In this document: positions 47,452 to 58,564 of the stretch, in pieces
How the letters are laid out: each line of letters starts with the position of its first letter
How positions within the stretch are numbered: position 1 is the stretch's first letter
Assembly: GCA_030549335.1 (NCBI GenBank)
Contig: CM060183.1
Coordinates: forward strand, 20,968,552-21,032,551
Direction: 5' to 3'
Length of the DNA: 64,000 bases
DNA from: Pontederia crassipes
Taxonomy: Eukaryota > Streptophyta > Magnoliopsida > Commelinales > Pontederiaceae
Notes under the pieces: model-generated
What the model saw: the letters and a program-made list of their open reading frames with translations, nothing else
The model's database searches: none
What the model was told of the DNA's origin: nothing
Made by a program: the position numbers and the translations under genes

Positions 47452-48244
47452 TCACTCGTCGCTCTTCTCACTAGCTGCAACAACATCTTCCCCGTCCGCC
47501 GCCGTCTCCTCCTTCTCTTCCACCACCGCCGCCGGAGGATCGACGGGCTCGCCGGAAGTTACTTCGACCGCGACCTCCTCAACCAGATCAGGAACTGGTT
47601 GCTGCACGAGCTCAGCCCCTGCTGCTTTCTCGTCAGCCTCCGTTTCCGGCGCAGCCGCGGTCACCTCTTCGACCACGGTCTGTTCAGCTGCTGCTTCTTC
47701 CTCCTTTTGCTCTTCTGGTGCAGCCTTGTTCTCATCGCCGTCAGCCTCGTCATCCTTGGCCTCGGCGACGTCAGTCACTGGTTCCTCCACCTCATCCTTC
47801 AGCTCCTGGACGATCGCAGCCTCGGTTGATGGATCAACCTGATCACCGGCTCCTTCTTCTTTGGGTGCTTCTTTGATCTGATCGGCTGCTGGTTCCTCCT
47901 CCTTTGGTTCCTGAACTTCTGTGGTTGAATCCACGTCTTGCTCTTCCACTACGTCCTTGGTGGCAACCGGCTGCCTCTCTACGACGACCTCAGGCAATGC
48001 GGTAGTTGCGGATTGCACCTATCAAGAAATGGGACAATAATTGCAAGTAAAAAAAAAACTTCTTTTATATGATCATCAACCAAATATATGGATCCAAGCA
48101 GCTTTTTTTTTCAATGAAATTATGATCTGCGTGTATTAGACACTATATATATTTGTGCAATGTGATTGTATATATAAACTGTTGGAATGCCCTGTCATAA
48201 ATCCAACATAAACAGAATATCAAACTGACCTCTGCTGTGGCCAT
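47452..48244 (-). CDS. Hev b 5-like small acidic protein
   Basis: Two exons: 48244-48230 (MATAE) and 48018-47452, joined by a GT-AG intron of 211 bases; 193 residues. The start MATAEVQSATTALPE resembles the N-terminus of the rubber latex allergen Hev b 5 and related plant acidic proteins (kiwi pKIWI501 type). The rest is almost entirely Glu, Ala, Val, Asp, Pro and Lys, with repeats such as EEPAADQIKEAP and PEEQKEEEAAAEQ. No signal peptide or membrane segment; it is probably intrinsically disordered and soluble. The biochemical role of this family is not established. The opposite strand carries Ser/Leu-rich shadow frames. A Copia element lies just upstream and a short 3' region just downstream. 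Confidence 0.85.
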
Positions 48245-48344
48245 GTTGAATGCCTAAGGCTAAAGGTGTCTATGAGTTAATGATGGATGATACAGTGGAT
48301 CGAACTGAAACAAGCTTAGTGTTACCACAGAAGCCAGAGAGGAG

Positions 48345-48426
48345 AGGTGTGAGAGACACATTGAGGGAGCCGAGGCTTTAATAGAGAAGTGGAAGGGCAA
48401 AAAGGAGAAGAAGATGCAAAAGAAGT
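48345..48426 (-). promoter_or_regulatory. Core promoter of the Hev b 5-like gene, abutting a Copia insertion
   Basis: On the minus strand CTATTAAAG (48384-48376) is a plausible TATA box, about 130 bases before the ATG, which would give a leader of roughly 100 bases. The 5' LTR of Copia element 2 starts at 48427, so only about 43 bases of original sequence remain upstream of this TATA. Confidence 0.5.
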
Positions 48427-48712
48427 TGTTAATAATGCCTTGAATCTGAACCAAGTTGGTCTCCTACATAATCAGACGCTTCAGCAGAATTTTTCTACGG
48501 GGTCTCGTTGACCGAGGGATTTATTTAGAGTCCCAGTCCGTATGTAATTCATATCATCTGTTAAAGGGAGTGCCTATATAAACTTCCTAGGGGTCTAGAC
48601 AGAGACACGTCCTTGTAATCATCGTTATTCCATAACAAAGAGCCACCGCTGTTTTTTTCTCTTCGCGTTCTTATGTATTTCGTGCGATCCTTCTCTCCCC
48701 CTTTTCGTAACA
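48427..48712 (+). repeat. 5' LTR of Copia element 2
   Basis: 286-base copy of the LTR with CTATATAAAC near 48570 as the probable TATA. Compared with the 3' LTR, a block after TTTTTCTACGGGG is replaced or deleted. Confidence 0.9.
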
Positions 48713-48715
48713 AAC

Positions 48716-48728
48716 TGGTATCAGAGCC
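48716..48728 (+). other. Primer-binding site (initiator tRNA-Met type)
   Basis: TGGTATCAGAGCC, three bases after the 5' LTR, complementary to the 3' end of plant initiator tRNA-Met as in most Copia elements. Confidence 0.85.
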
Positions 48729-48762
48729 TTAAGGTTTGTCTGCAATTCTCGATCAGTAGGGA

Positions 48763-49620
48763 GATGACGTCGCACAACGTGAGCGTGGAGAAGTTTAACG
48801 ATAGGAACAGTTTCGGGTTGTGGCAGATCAAGATGCGGACGCTTCTGAAGCAACAAGGAGTCTGAACGCCGCTCTCAAACGTGTCGAAGAACAAACCGAA
48901 GGAGGAAGACTCGAAGGGCAAAAAAAAGAAGATCGACCTCGCAACTTTGGCGGCACAGGAGAAGACGCACTCGATGATTCTATTGTGTCTGGCGGATGAG
49001 GTGATAATCGAAGTCGCAGATGAAAAAAAAAGATGGCTGGTCTATGGTTGAAAATCGAGAGTCTGTATATGACGAAGTCTCTCACCAACAAGTTGTTGTT
49101 GAAGCAGCGTCTGTTCTCTCTCCGCATGCAAGAAGGTACCCCTCTGAAGGAACATCTTGATCAGTTAAATTCTTTATTGATGGAACTCATAAATATCGAT
49201 GTTAAGATCGAGGATGAAGATGCTGTCCTAATTTTATTAGTTTCGCTTCCTCCATTATATGAGAATTTTATTCAGTCTATGATTATCGGAAAGGAGCTAT
49301 AAGTCTGGAAGAAGATCAAGTCTCCATACTCGTGAACTTCGGCATAGGGCATCTGAAAATTCTGCAGAGACTCAGGCTGCGGGTTTGATATCGACCGCAG
49401 AGAAGGGACAGTCCTCGAATTCGAAGAAATCCAAGCCGAAGAAGAAGAAAATCATTACGAAAGACATCTGTAATTACTGCAAGGAACCAGGTCATTGGAA
49501 GAAGGATTGTCCGAAGAAGAAGAAGGCCTCCGTCGCTACGGTGGCACAGGAAATTAGAAATTCCGAAGATGATTTGGTTCTGGCTGCTTCTGATCAAGGA
49601 TGTATGGCAGATAATTGAGT
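48763..49620 (+). pseudogene. Copia element 2 gag with zinc knuckle
   Basis: Starts MTSHNVSVEKFNDRNSFGLW at 48763, a typical Tork-lineage gag N-terminus, then hits a stop after LLKQQGV. It continues in another frame with LWLKIESLYMTKSLTNKLLL (49033 onward) to IQSMIIGKEL. The zinc knuckle CNYCKEPGHWKKDC (CX2CX4HX4C, all ligands present) is near 49468-49510. At least two frameshifts and an early stop. Confidence 0.85.
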
Positions 49621-50919
49621 TCTGGATTCGGGATGTTCCTATCATATGACTCCGAATAAAGAGTGATTCTCAACTTATCAGAAGATTGATGGTGGAAACG
49701 TCATCATGGACAACGATGCAACCTGTCAGATAGTTGGGATCGGTTCTGTGCAGATCAAGACTCATGACAATCTTGTGAGGACGTTGACAGATGTCCGCCA
49801 TGAAGTCCCCGACTCTAAAGGGTGCCAGATCAATGTTGCTGAGGCATCCTCACGATCATGAAATATGATGCTACGGTTTTGAAGGGAGTCAGACAGAAGT
49901 CCTTGTATGTATTACAAGGCAAGACAGTCTCTGACATTGCTGCAGTGACTAGTTCATCCGAATCAGATAGGTCCAGGCTGTGGCACATGCGGCTTGGGCA
50001 TATGAGTCAGAACGGGATGAATATCCTCAGCAAACGAGGTCTTCTGGGAGAGAAAAAAATATCTAAAATCAACTTTTGCAAGCACTGCTTATTCGGCAAA
50101 CAACGAAGGTCTCAGTTTGGCAAGACAGTGCACAGGACGAAGACGACATTTGATTACATCCATGTCGATTGTTGGGATCCCTCTTGTGTTCCATCATTAG
50201 GAGGTGCGAGGTACTTCCTATCTATGATTGATGACTACTTGATGATGACTTGGGTATTCATGATGAAACACAAGAGTGAGTCCTTCAAGGCCTTCAAGCA
50301 GTGGAAGGTTCTGGTGGAAAATCAGACGTCGAAGAAAGTGAAACGTCTTCGCACTGGCAATGGTTTGAAGTTCTGTTCTGCTGAATTTGACCAGTTCTGC
50401 AAAGTTGAAGGCATTGCCAAACATCGCACAGTCAGAGATACTCCACAACAGAATGGAGTTGCAGAGCGAATGAACATGACACTTCTAGAAAGGGCAAGGT
50501 GCATGATCTCTAACGCTGGCCTGAATAGGACATTCTGGACTGAAGCTGTTAACACAGCTTGCTACTTGGTGAATCGAAGTCCGGCGACTGCGATTGATCT
50601 CAAGACTCCAACTGAGGTATGGTCAGGAAATTCTGCTGATTATACTTGTCTGAAAGTTTTTTGTTGTCCAGCATACCATCACGTCAGTGAAGGGAAGTTG
50701 GAGCCAAGGACCAAAGAATGAGTGTTCATGGGATATGGTGCAGGAGTGAAGGACTACAGAATCTGGTCTCCTTCAGAACACAAAGTCATCCACAGCAGGA
50801 GCGTGACCTTTGATGAAGCATCAATGCTTCAGTTGAAGGTGGAGGCTAAAGAGAGTGTCAGTAAACAGATGGAGGTTGAAATCAATCCAACTGAGGATGA
50901 TGCTGAAGGATCACATTAA
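49621..50919 (+). pseudogene. Copia element 2 protease and integrase, broken
   Basis: The protease active site VLDSGCSYHMTP is at about 49620-49655, with a stop just before and another soon after. The GAG-pre-integrase zinc region LWHMRLGHMSQNGMN...CKHCLFGKQ is intact (49978-50105). The integrase core has FDYIHVDCWDPS (first Asp), then RTGNG where RTDNG is expected (second Asp lost), then QQNGVAERMNMTLLERARCM (Glu present). A stop at 50719 splits the C-terminal part, which continues to 50919. Confidence 0.85.
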
Positions 50920-50999
50920 GAGGCAGAACCAGAAGATGAAGAATCTGATGAGCAACCTGAAGATGAGTCAATTGTTGCTAGACGTCCTCACAGAGAAGT

Positions 51000-52633
51000 G
51001 GGTCCTCCTAAGCGATATAGTTTCGAGGACATGGTTGCTTATGCACTGTAGGTAGCTGAAGAGGTGGAGTCCATGGAGCCGTCCTCTTATAGGGATGTCA
51101 TCACATGTGCCGAATCTGAATAGTGGATCGCTGCTATGGGTGAGGAGATGAAATCTCTTCACAAAAATCAGATGTGGGAGCTGGTCAAGCTGCCTAAAGG
51201 CAGAAAGGTTGTTGGCTATAAGTGGATCTTCAAGAAGAAAGTTGGAATTTCAGGAGTTGAAGGAACAATATACAAAGCACGACTGGTTGCTAAAGGTTAT
51301 AGTCAGAAAGAATGTGTAGACTACAATGAGATATTCTCACATGTTGTCAGACATACTTCTATCAGGGTGCTACTTGCTCTTGTAGCACATCAGAATCTAG
51401 AGCTCGAGCAACTAGATGTGAAGACTGCTTTCCTCCATGGAGAACTTGAAGAAGACATTCTTATGGGCCAACCAGAGGGATTCCCCCTTTCAGAAAAGGA
51501 GAATCAAGTTTGCAGTCTGAAGAAATCTCTGTATGGCTTGAAATAGTCTCTCAGACAATGGTACAAGAGGTTCGACAGCTTCATGATCAGTAAGGGATTC
51601 AGTCGAAGTCCCTATGATTGCTGTGTATACCATAAGAAGATGAAGGATGGCTCCACCATCTATCTGCTCTTGTATGTCGATGATATGCTTATTACTGCCA
51701 GAGACATGACAGACATTCAGAATCTGAAGAAGCTCCTCAGTGCATAATTCAATATGAAGGATCTTGGTGCAGCATAGAAGATTCTGGAGATGGAAATTAT
51801 AAGGGATCGCACACAGGGTAAACTCTTCTTATCTCAGAAAAGTTATATTAAGAAGATTTTATCCAGATTTGGAATGTCAGGAGCGAAACTTTTGAATACC
51901 CCATCAGCTGTAAATGTTCATCTTTCTATTGTCTTCGCACCAAAATCAGAAGCAGAGAAGGAGTACATGTCTCGAGTTCCATATTCTAGTGCAGTTGGAA
52001 GTCTGATGTATGTCATGGTTTGCACAAGGCCAGACATAGTTCATGCAGTTAGTGTTGTCAGCAGATTCATGAGCGATCCAGGAAAATAGCATTGGCAAGC
52101 AGTGAAGCGAATCTTTCTGTATCTGAGAGGAACATCTAATATTGGCCTCATCTACAGAAGTGATAAAAAGTGTTTGGTTGCAGGGTACTCGGATTCAGAC
52201 TATGCTGGAAATGTTGATGGAAGACGATCTATGACAGACTATATCTTCACTTTGGATAGTTCGATTATTAGTTGGAAGGCCACACTTCAGCCATCAGTTA
52301 CATTGTCCACCACAGAGGCTGAATACATAACACTGACAGAAGCTGTCAAGGAAGACATCTGGTTAAAAAGGTTTGATTGGAGATCTCGGATTACATCAGG
52401 AGCAGGCTATAGTGCACTGTGATAGTCCGAGTGCAATATGTTTAGCCAAGGATCAAGTACATCATGAAAGAACCAAACACATTGATGTCAGGTATCACTT
52501 CATCCGCACTGAGAAGAGGATTAAGATGAAGAAGATTGGCACTAAAGACAATCCAGCTGATATGTTCACCAAATCTGTTCCTCATGACAAGTTTCAGCAT
52601 TGCTTGGACTTGCTTAACATCAATACTTGGTAA
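51000..52633 (+). pseudogene. Copia element 2 reverse transcriptase and RNase H, broken
   Basis: RT starts near 51061. The 51136-51546 frame has MWELVKLPKGRKVVGYKWIF, YKARLVAKGYSQKECVDYNE and LEQLDVKTAFLHGELEEDI; a stop follows SLYGLK. The YVDDM catalytic motif is at about 51676. RNase H has VAGYSDSDYAGN, LSTTEAEYITLTEA and, after a frameshift near 52380, [20 protein letters not shown] and [11 protein letters not shown]. Ends at TAA 52631-52633. Confidence 0.9.
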
Positions 52634-52706
52634 TAGCCCCAAGATGGGACTGACGACGGCGTGGCATGGTATTAAAATTTTTTGTGCTCTGAAGATGATT
52701 CAAGTC

Positions 52707-52718
52707 AAGGTGGAGATT
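52707..52718 (+). other. Polypurine tract of Copia element 2
   Basis: AAGGTGGAGATT directly before the 3' LTR, the expected primer site for plus-strand synthesis. Confidence 0.75.
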
Positions 52719-53037
52719 TGTTAATAATGCATTGAATCTGAACCCAGTTGGTCCCCTTCATAATCAGGCGCTTCAGCAAAATTCTCCTACATAACCCAGT
52801 TGATTTATTTTCTTATCACGAGATAGGTGTCCTATTTTCAGGAGATTTATTTAGAGTCCCAGTCCGTATGTAATTCCTATCATCTGTTAAAGGGAGTGCC
52901 TATATAAACTCTCTATGGGTCTAGACAGAGACACATCCTTGTAATCATCGTTATTCTATAATAAAGAATCACCGCTATTTTTTCTCTTCGCGTTCTTCTG
53001 TATTTCGTACGATTCTTCTCTTCCCCTTTTAGTAACA
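52719..53037 (+). repeat. 3' LTR of Copia element 2
   Basis: 319-base LTR from TGTTAATAATGCATTG to AGTAACA, with the TATATAAAC box near 52900. It keeps a block (TTATCACGAGATAGGTGTCC) missing from the 5' LTR. Confidence 0.92.
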
Positions 53038-53042
53038 GAAGT

Positions 53043-53583
53043 ATATGAGTCCTAATATCCATATGATGTCACTGACATCAAGATGTATGGGGATGTATGC
53101 ACAAAAAGCAATGTGAATAATAAATAAATAAATAAATACATTTTTTTATGAAGAGGGTACTGATGTTGATTGCTACTTCGCATGCGTAGCAACTTAGTTA
53201 TTTAGTGGAAGGACAAATGAGTGGAGGACATTATTTGAAGCGTTGCATGGTACATAGATGTCTCCAGTCCTCAATCCTCATGGCACGTAATTGTTGTGCT
53301 TTGTGCAGCAGGTTTAGGAGGGGGCATAATTGATCACCCTTGGAAATTACTATGCTCTTTGGAAATTTGCCATTACTTCTTCCTTTGAGCTCGGTAGTAG
53401 TCTCCAATATCAATATGCATGCATGTTACCCTTAATTTCGTTTACCAAAGTTACTCCAAGTTCTCTTCTTTCATGTGGATGGGCATATGTCAATTTCACA
53501 AAGAAATTGGTGCAACCCTCAAATAGCATGCATATTCTTTACGATATTTCTAGGATCCTGTTATGTATAATATAAGAATGGAA

Positions 53584-53619
<36 letters not shown>

Positions 53620-55256
53620 CCACTTACACAGCTTTCTCTTTTTCTCATGAAAATAATATATAACTGCACCACACAGCATGAGAGGTCAAATATCAACTGC
53701 TAAAGTACCTTAAAGAATGGCTTCTTGATCAATTTGATGCCTGCTGCTTAATTGCAGAATGCCTTTGCTTGCTTGGAGGTAGAATGCATACAACAAATTA
53801 AGCCTATGAACAAAACTGAAGTGGCAATTTAGGAGATCAACCATTGAATGCTTTCCTAACATTTGTCCACTTCAACTTCATGTCTCTTCCTTCCAACCTC
53901 ATCTTAACCACAATTCCGACGGTGGTGAATCAAAACCAAAACACCCCCCAAAAAAGGCGGCTTTGTAGGTGTCCAATTAGATTGCATTATAGGAAAAGGG
54001 CGGTGGCGAGCGACGGCGGGACCCGAGGACCCGCCCTTTGCATCACAACCGTCCAAAAAAAACACGTAGGGCGTGACGTGGAGATGCCTTCCGCGTTCCA
54101 CTTGACAATGTACAAATTGGGGTCTGGGCGGTGGGCTCTGGGGCCCACTTGCTACGGGATTCGTATTATGCCGCCGAGTAGATCACGCAACGACATATTA
54201 CGTCATGGGAGTTGGACGGCTCATCTGTTGCCATGTGGACTGGCACGTCAAAAGTGCGATGGCTCACGCTGCTACATGGCCCGTTACAGTACAGTGCGTC
54301 GTTCATTCCCATGAAAAAGTAAGCTCTTGGCTAATGATAAATTGGCACAGTCGGATAACAGTCCAATTTTGTGTTAATAATTTTAAATTTGATTTTTAAA
54401 ATCATAATTTAATCTGGAGTTCGATTAAAAGAAGGAGAGGGAGGTCAAGACGGACACTTGGCAAACTAATAGAGCAAGATTTATTGGTGAATAATATACC
54501 GAAAAGTTTGATTACTAATAGAACGAAATGACGTCGTATGATCCATGTAGTCGATCCCACCTAGTGAGATAAGACTTTGGTGTTATTGTTGTTTTAAAAT
54601 CATAATTTTAATCAAAGTTTATTTATATCGTTCCTATTCGAACGTCAAACTCGAATATTAATAATTTTGTATATCGAGAAATTTTGAAAAAAAAAGGTAA
54701 GATCTTCGTTCCAATTCACCACACGATTTATCTTCGTTATATATAAATAGGGAGGGTAAATATTATCCCAACGCAACTTTTAAACCTTAAGTTTTGAATC
54801 ATCCATATTATTAATAGCAAGATGGTAAACGAATATTAGTTGTAATGTATGTATCATTATTATTAAAATTTAAAGTCCAACTCTTAAACTCCGAATTCAA
54901 CGGTTCATTGCTTAGAACTTCGAATAGATGAAAAAGAATATTTTTAGGTGAGACGAAAGTACTCTAACTTCAGAAGATGCAAGATGAATTGATAATAAGT
55001 AACAAAATTCTAATTCTAATAATTATAATTTTATTTTTAAAAAAAATTGCTAAAACTTTCTTCATGACTTATTTTGATGTTAATTTGTTAGTACACATAG
55101 CAATAAATATATTCATCAAAATTTAATCAAAGACATAAAATATAATATTAACATATTCTTACTTTTTCACTTCATCTCGTGTACAGCACTACAAAAAATT
55201 TTCATTGCACTCTATTTCCACATCTATATTCATTTATTACATGCATACTTTCAAAA
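53043..55256. other. Intergenic; displaced distal promoter of the Hev b 5-like gene at its left edge
   Basis: The bases from 53043 onward were adjacent to 48421 before the Copia insertion, so they probably held the upstream promoter of the minus-strand gene. (TA)n at 53588-53618. A GC-richer patch at 53930-54330 contains several ACGT motifs (GTGACGTGG, TTACGTCATGG) but no convincing exon. From 54600 it is AT-rich. Confidence 0.45.
54521..54594 (+). mobile_element. Degraded Au SINE 3' fragment
   Basis: GACGTCGTATGATCCATGTAG, then CCCACCTAGTGAGATAAGACTTTGG and a TTATTGTTGTT tail match the Au SINE 3' end with several substitutions. Confidence 0.65.
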
Positions 55257-55265
55257 ATAAAAGTA

Positions 55266-56661
55266 AAGATAATTTTTTAAACTTTTTTTAAATTATAGTG
55301 ATTTTTCGTGGCATATTGCCCTCCTAATTTATGTTGTGATTTCTATTTTATTTCATCTGTCTAATTTTGTTAAATGACTAAAATACCCTTATGTCATTTT
55401 TTTAATATCTAAAATAATATATAATAAACAATAAAATAAGGCAAAGCAGCCCCCAACCCTGTTAGCGAGCAGTTCCAACCCACCACACAGACATGGTTAT
55501 TAAAACTGAACCGGACCGGCCGGTTCAACCACGAACCGGCTGTTAGTCCGGTCCGAATTAATATAAAAAATGAAATTGAAGTTGAATCGGCCAAAAACCG
55601 GTTCAACCGGTAAAAATCGGTTCAACCACTAAACTAAAAAAACCGGGTTAGTGAAAAAAATATGAAATAAAAAGTTAGAGAGGAAGGTAAAAATGAGAAA
55701 GTATTTGAATTAGACTTGGTAAAAACTAAAAAGGAAATAAATGTGGGAAAATCAGTATGGGAGAGGAATTAATGGAAATAAAAAAGGAAAATATTAAAAT
55801 GAAAATAGAGAAGAAAATAAAAGGAAATAAGTGTGATGTATGAAAAAATTAAATTAAATTAATTTATTATCATCACAAAATAGTATCAAAGAATAAAATA
55901 AAAGAATTAATATAGTATATCAATAATAATTTAAAGTTTTTTTATGAATATTAAAATTTCTAATATCTTTTTATTATAAAAAAGTAAATAAATATGGGAA
56001 TTAATGGGGAGAGAGAAATTAATGGAAATAAAAAAATAGAAATATTAAAATGAAAGTAAAGAAATAAAATAAACACGAGAGTGATATATGTCAAAATTAA
56101 TTAATATATTATCACCTCAAAATAGTATTGAAGAATAAAATAAAAGAATTAATATACTATATTAATAAAAAAATCAAACTCTTTTTATGAATATTAGTAT
56201 TTAATTAAATATTTGTTTATTATATTTTATTATGAATTATAAGCATTATGTAATATTTATTATATATATAATTATTTTAAAAATATTAATTTAATAAAAT
56301 TCGATTGAATCCGGTTGAATCCGATCAAATCGGTCCAACCACGACCCAGTTGGTCGTCCGGTCGGATGGCCAGTCCGATTTTAATAACATTGCACACCGG
56401 TGAATCAACATCCACAGCTCCCCGATGCCCCCTCCCCGCCCCCATCAATCATATTTGTTAATATATGTAATTTTAAACATGTAAATATTAAGTATTTTAG
56501 TTTTTAATATATATTTAAAAATAACAAAAAAGTTAACAGAATAAGACAAATGGATTAAAATGAAAATCATGACATAGTTTAGGGGCACTATGATAAATTC
56601 ATCTATTAGGGGTAGACGCGAAAAATCGCTATAATTGATGGGAGGTTTGAAGAATTAATCC
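55266..56661. mobile_element. Mutator-like MITE with 9-bp TSD, containing a nested MITE
   Basis: Inverted ends: left AAGATAATTTTTTAAAC...ATTATAGTGATTTTTCG; right, inverted, GGATTAATTCTTCAAAC...ATTATAGCGATTTTTCG; similarity extends over about 130 bases. Flanked by ATAAAAGTA on both sides (55257-55265 and 56662-56670). Same TIR superfamily as 43396-47157 and 59508-59873. A family A element (55492-56392) lies inside it. Confidence 0.8.
55492..56392. mobile_element. MITE-like element, family A copy 3 (nested)
   Basis: Left end CATGGTTATTAAAACTGAACC and right end (inverted) CAATGTTATTAAAATCGGAC, with CCGGTTCAACC-rich edges and a long AT-rich core. It is related to 6506-6944 and 21615-22167 but longer and more diverged. 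The target duplication is not clear. Confidence 0.55.
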
Positions 56662-56670
56662 ATAAAAGTA

Positions 56671-58555
56671 AAAAAGAAAATAAAAATGCTTAAGTGGCTT
56701 GGCCTCTTTTATATATAATAATAATAAGTTTCAAATTGACTCAACTCAAGAACTTCCAAAAATTTGAAAAAAGTGAATAACAATCAACTGGGCAGTGAAT
56801 GAATAAAAGTATTACATAAGAAAATAACACGAGTGCATATAACATTTATATGATTATATCTTGCATATGAGTTAACATTTAAAATGCAATATATATAACA
56901 TAAGTTGTCAAGTCATATGAACTTTTATATAAATATGAATAAATCGAGATATTATAGTATTCACAATCACACTTCACACATTTATCATTACACATATCAA
57001 CATGAGTCAATATGATCATGCAAAGCAAATTGGGTTGATATGTGTCGTAAAATTGATCATGTGTCATACAATTAAGTAGAGCTTCACAATCATAAGTTGA
57101 TATGAGTATGCTTGAAATGTTACTATAAGAGAAAGGAGAAGCATATATCCTTTTGCTATGTTGTAAATTTACTCACGCATCTTGTATTTTATCTTTTCAA
57201 AAAGATTTACTAGATTTTCTTTCTTTCATTTGTAGCTTAATTCTTTTCTACAAATTAAACTATAATGCCATTATACTTTTCAATCGTCAATAAAAATAAT
57301 ATGCAATGCATCTTCGTAATGCATAAATGTTAATGCACATTATAATTCATTTTATCTTTTCTAAGTATTAATATTTACTTTTAGGTATATATGTTAACAT
57401 ACTATTTTAAACTTGGAACAATTAAACACAATACCTTCTTGTACTATATCGGTGTTTCTATGATGATGTTTGGGGCTCTTTTAGTTCATGCAACGTATGT
57501 TCATTGGTTCTGCGCCTGAGAGGGATGTATTTCATTGAGATCATGTATGTGTGTCGAAAGGTGGGACAAGGACTCAATCATTAAAAAAGAAATCATGAAC
57601 TGTGTTTTGGAGTTGAACTCGATTCACTCATCGCTTTGCATCACCTTCTTTCTTTTGCTTTAGTCTTGTTTTATTGATTCGGTGATCTCCTACTCAAGAG
57701 GGAGCTTCTATCCTTTGCATCTGTGGAGGATCCGAGAGGGCACAAAGCCGCATAGTCATACTTAGAGAGGTCGCCGAAGGTCACAACCTTAATTTTTAAA
57801 TAGGACTTTACTCGTCTGAACTCATTCAATTTTGTGCAACCTTCAGCCATAGAGGTTCTCATCAAGTTAGGCATTTATTGCCACTTGAGAATAAAAGATA
57901 CTAATACATTATCATTTTTCATTAAAACACATTATTGTGTGAATAATAATTGAATATTTTAGTTTCATAATTAAGGCAATTTCAAATTTTGATTATTTCC
58001 CAAAGCTTGACTAGGAGTGGGTTCATATTTTCATACTCTAATGTTTGTTAGCAAATAATTTATAACTTCTTAACTTCAAATTCAAGTCTTATAATTTTGA
58101 AATAGAAGTTTAGCTATTCAAATTCAAATCATTTTTCTATTCAAATCTTATTTTCATATTTTCATCCAAATAAAAGTTTAGCTACATTAAAAAAACATAA
58201 GCACTTGAATAGAACATCTATAAAGTTACATGCCAAATCTAATTATTCAAGTGTATCATACATGAATACTTACAACACATTATTGTCACCAAAAGGGAAA
58301 TAAACTAGCTTGATGGCATTTTAGTTAATAACTTTCGATGCATTCTTATTTGTACTTGTCTTTTTTTTCCTAATTTTTATTTAACAATTCTCTCATTCAT
58401 ATATCTTAATAACCTCCTCTCTACCTTCATAACCTCCTCTCTATCATTTAAACACTCATGAACGTCTCATAAGATTTCTTTTTGTTCATGAGCATACACT
58501 TTTGGCTTCTATATTCGAAAAACGAGAAGGTCATGCTCGCATTCAGTAGCCATCG
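56671..58555. other. Intergenic, no gene recognised
   Basis: AT-rich sequence. The minus-strand frame at 57671-57874 has slightly gene-like codons but no splice-supported extension or family resemblance. Confidence 0.4.
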
Positions 58556-58564
58556 CCACTAGTG

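Larger units (their letters stand above)
48427..53037 (+). mobile_element. Ty1/copia (Tork/TNT1-like) retrotransposon, complete order but decayed (element 2)
   Basis: LTRs 48427-48712 and 52719-53037, bounded by TGTTAATAATGC and GTAACA, with the 5-bp duplication GAAGT on both sides (48422-48426 and 53038-53042). The left LTR is about 33 bases shorter because of an internal deletion. Order: PBS, gag, zinc knuckle, protease, integrase, RT, RNase H, polypurine tract. Numerous stop codons and frameshifts disable it. Confidence 0.93.

Noticed and set aside
47390..47842. Ser/Thr-rich plus-strand frames of 150 and 135 codons
   Set aside because: They are antisense shadows of the Glu/Ala-rich Hev b 5-like coding exon.
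54000..54320. Candidate gene in the GC-richer patch
   Set aside because: The 156-codon frame shows no family resemblance and no splice partners; the ACGT motifs suit a promoter-like or random GC patch better.
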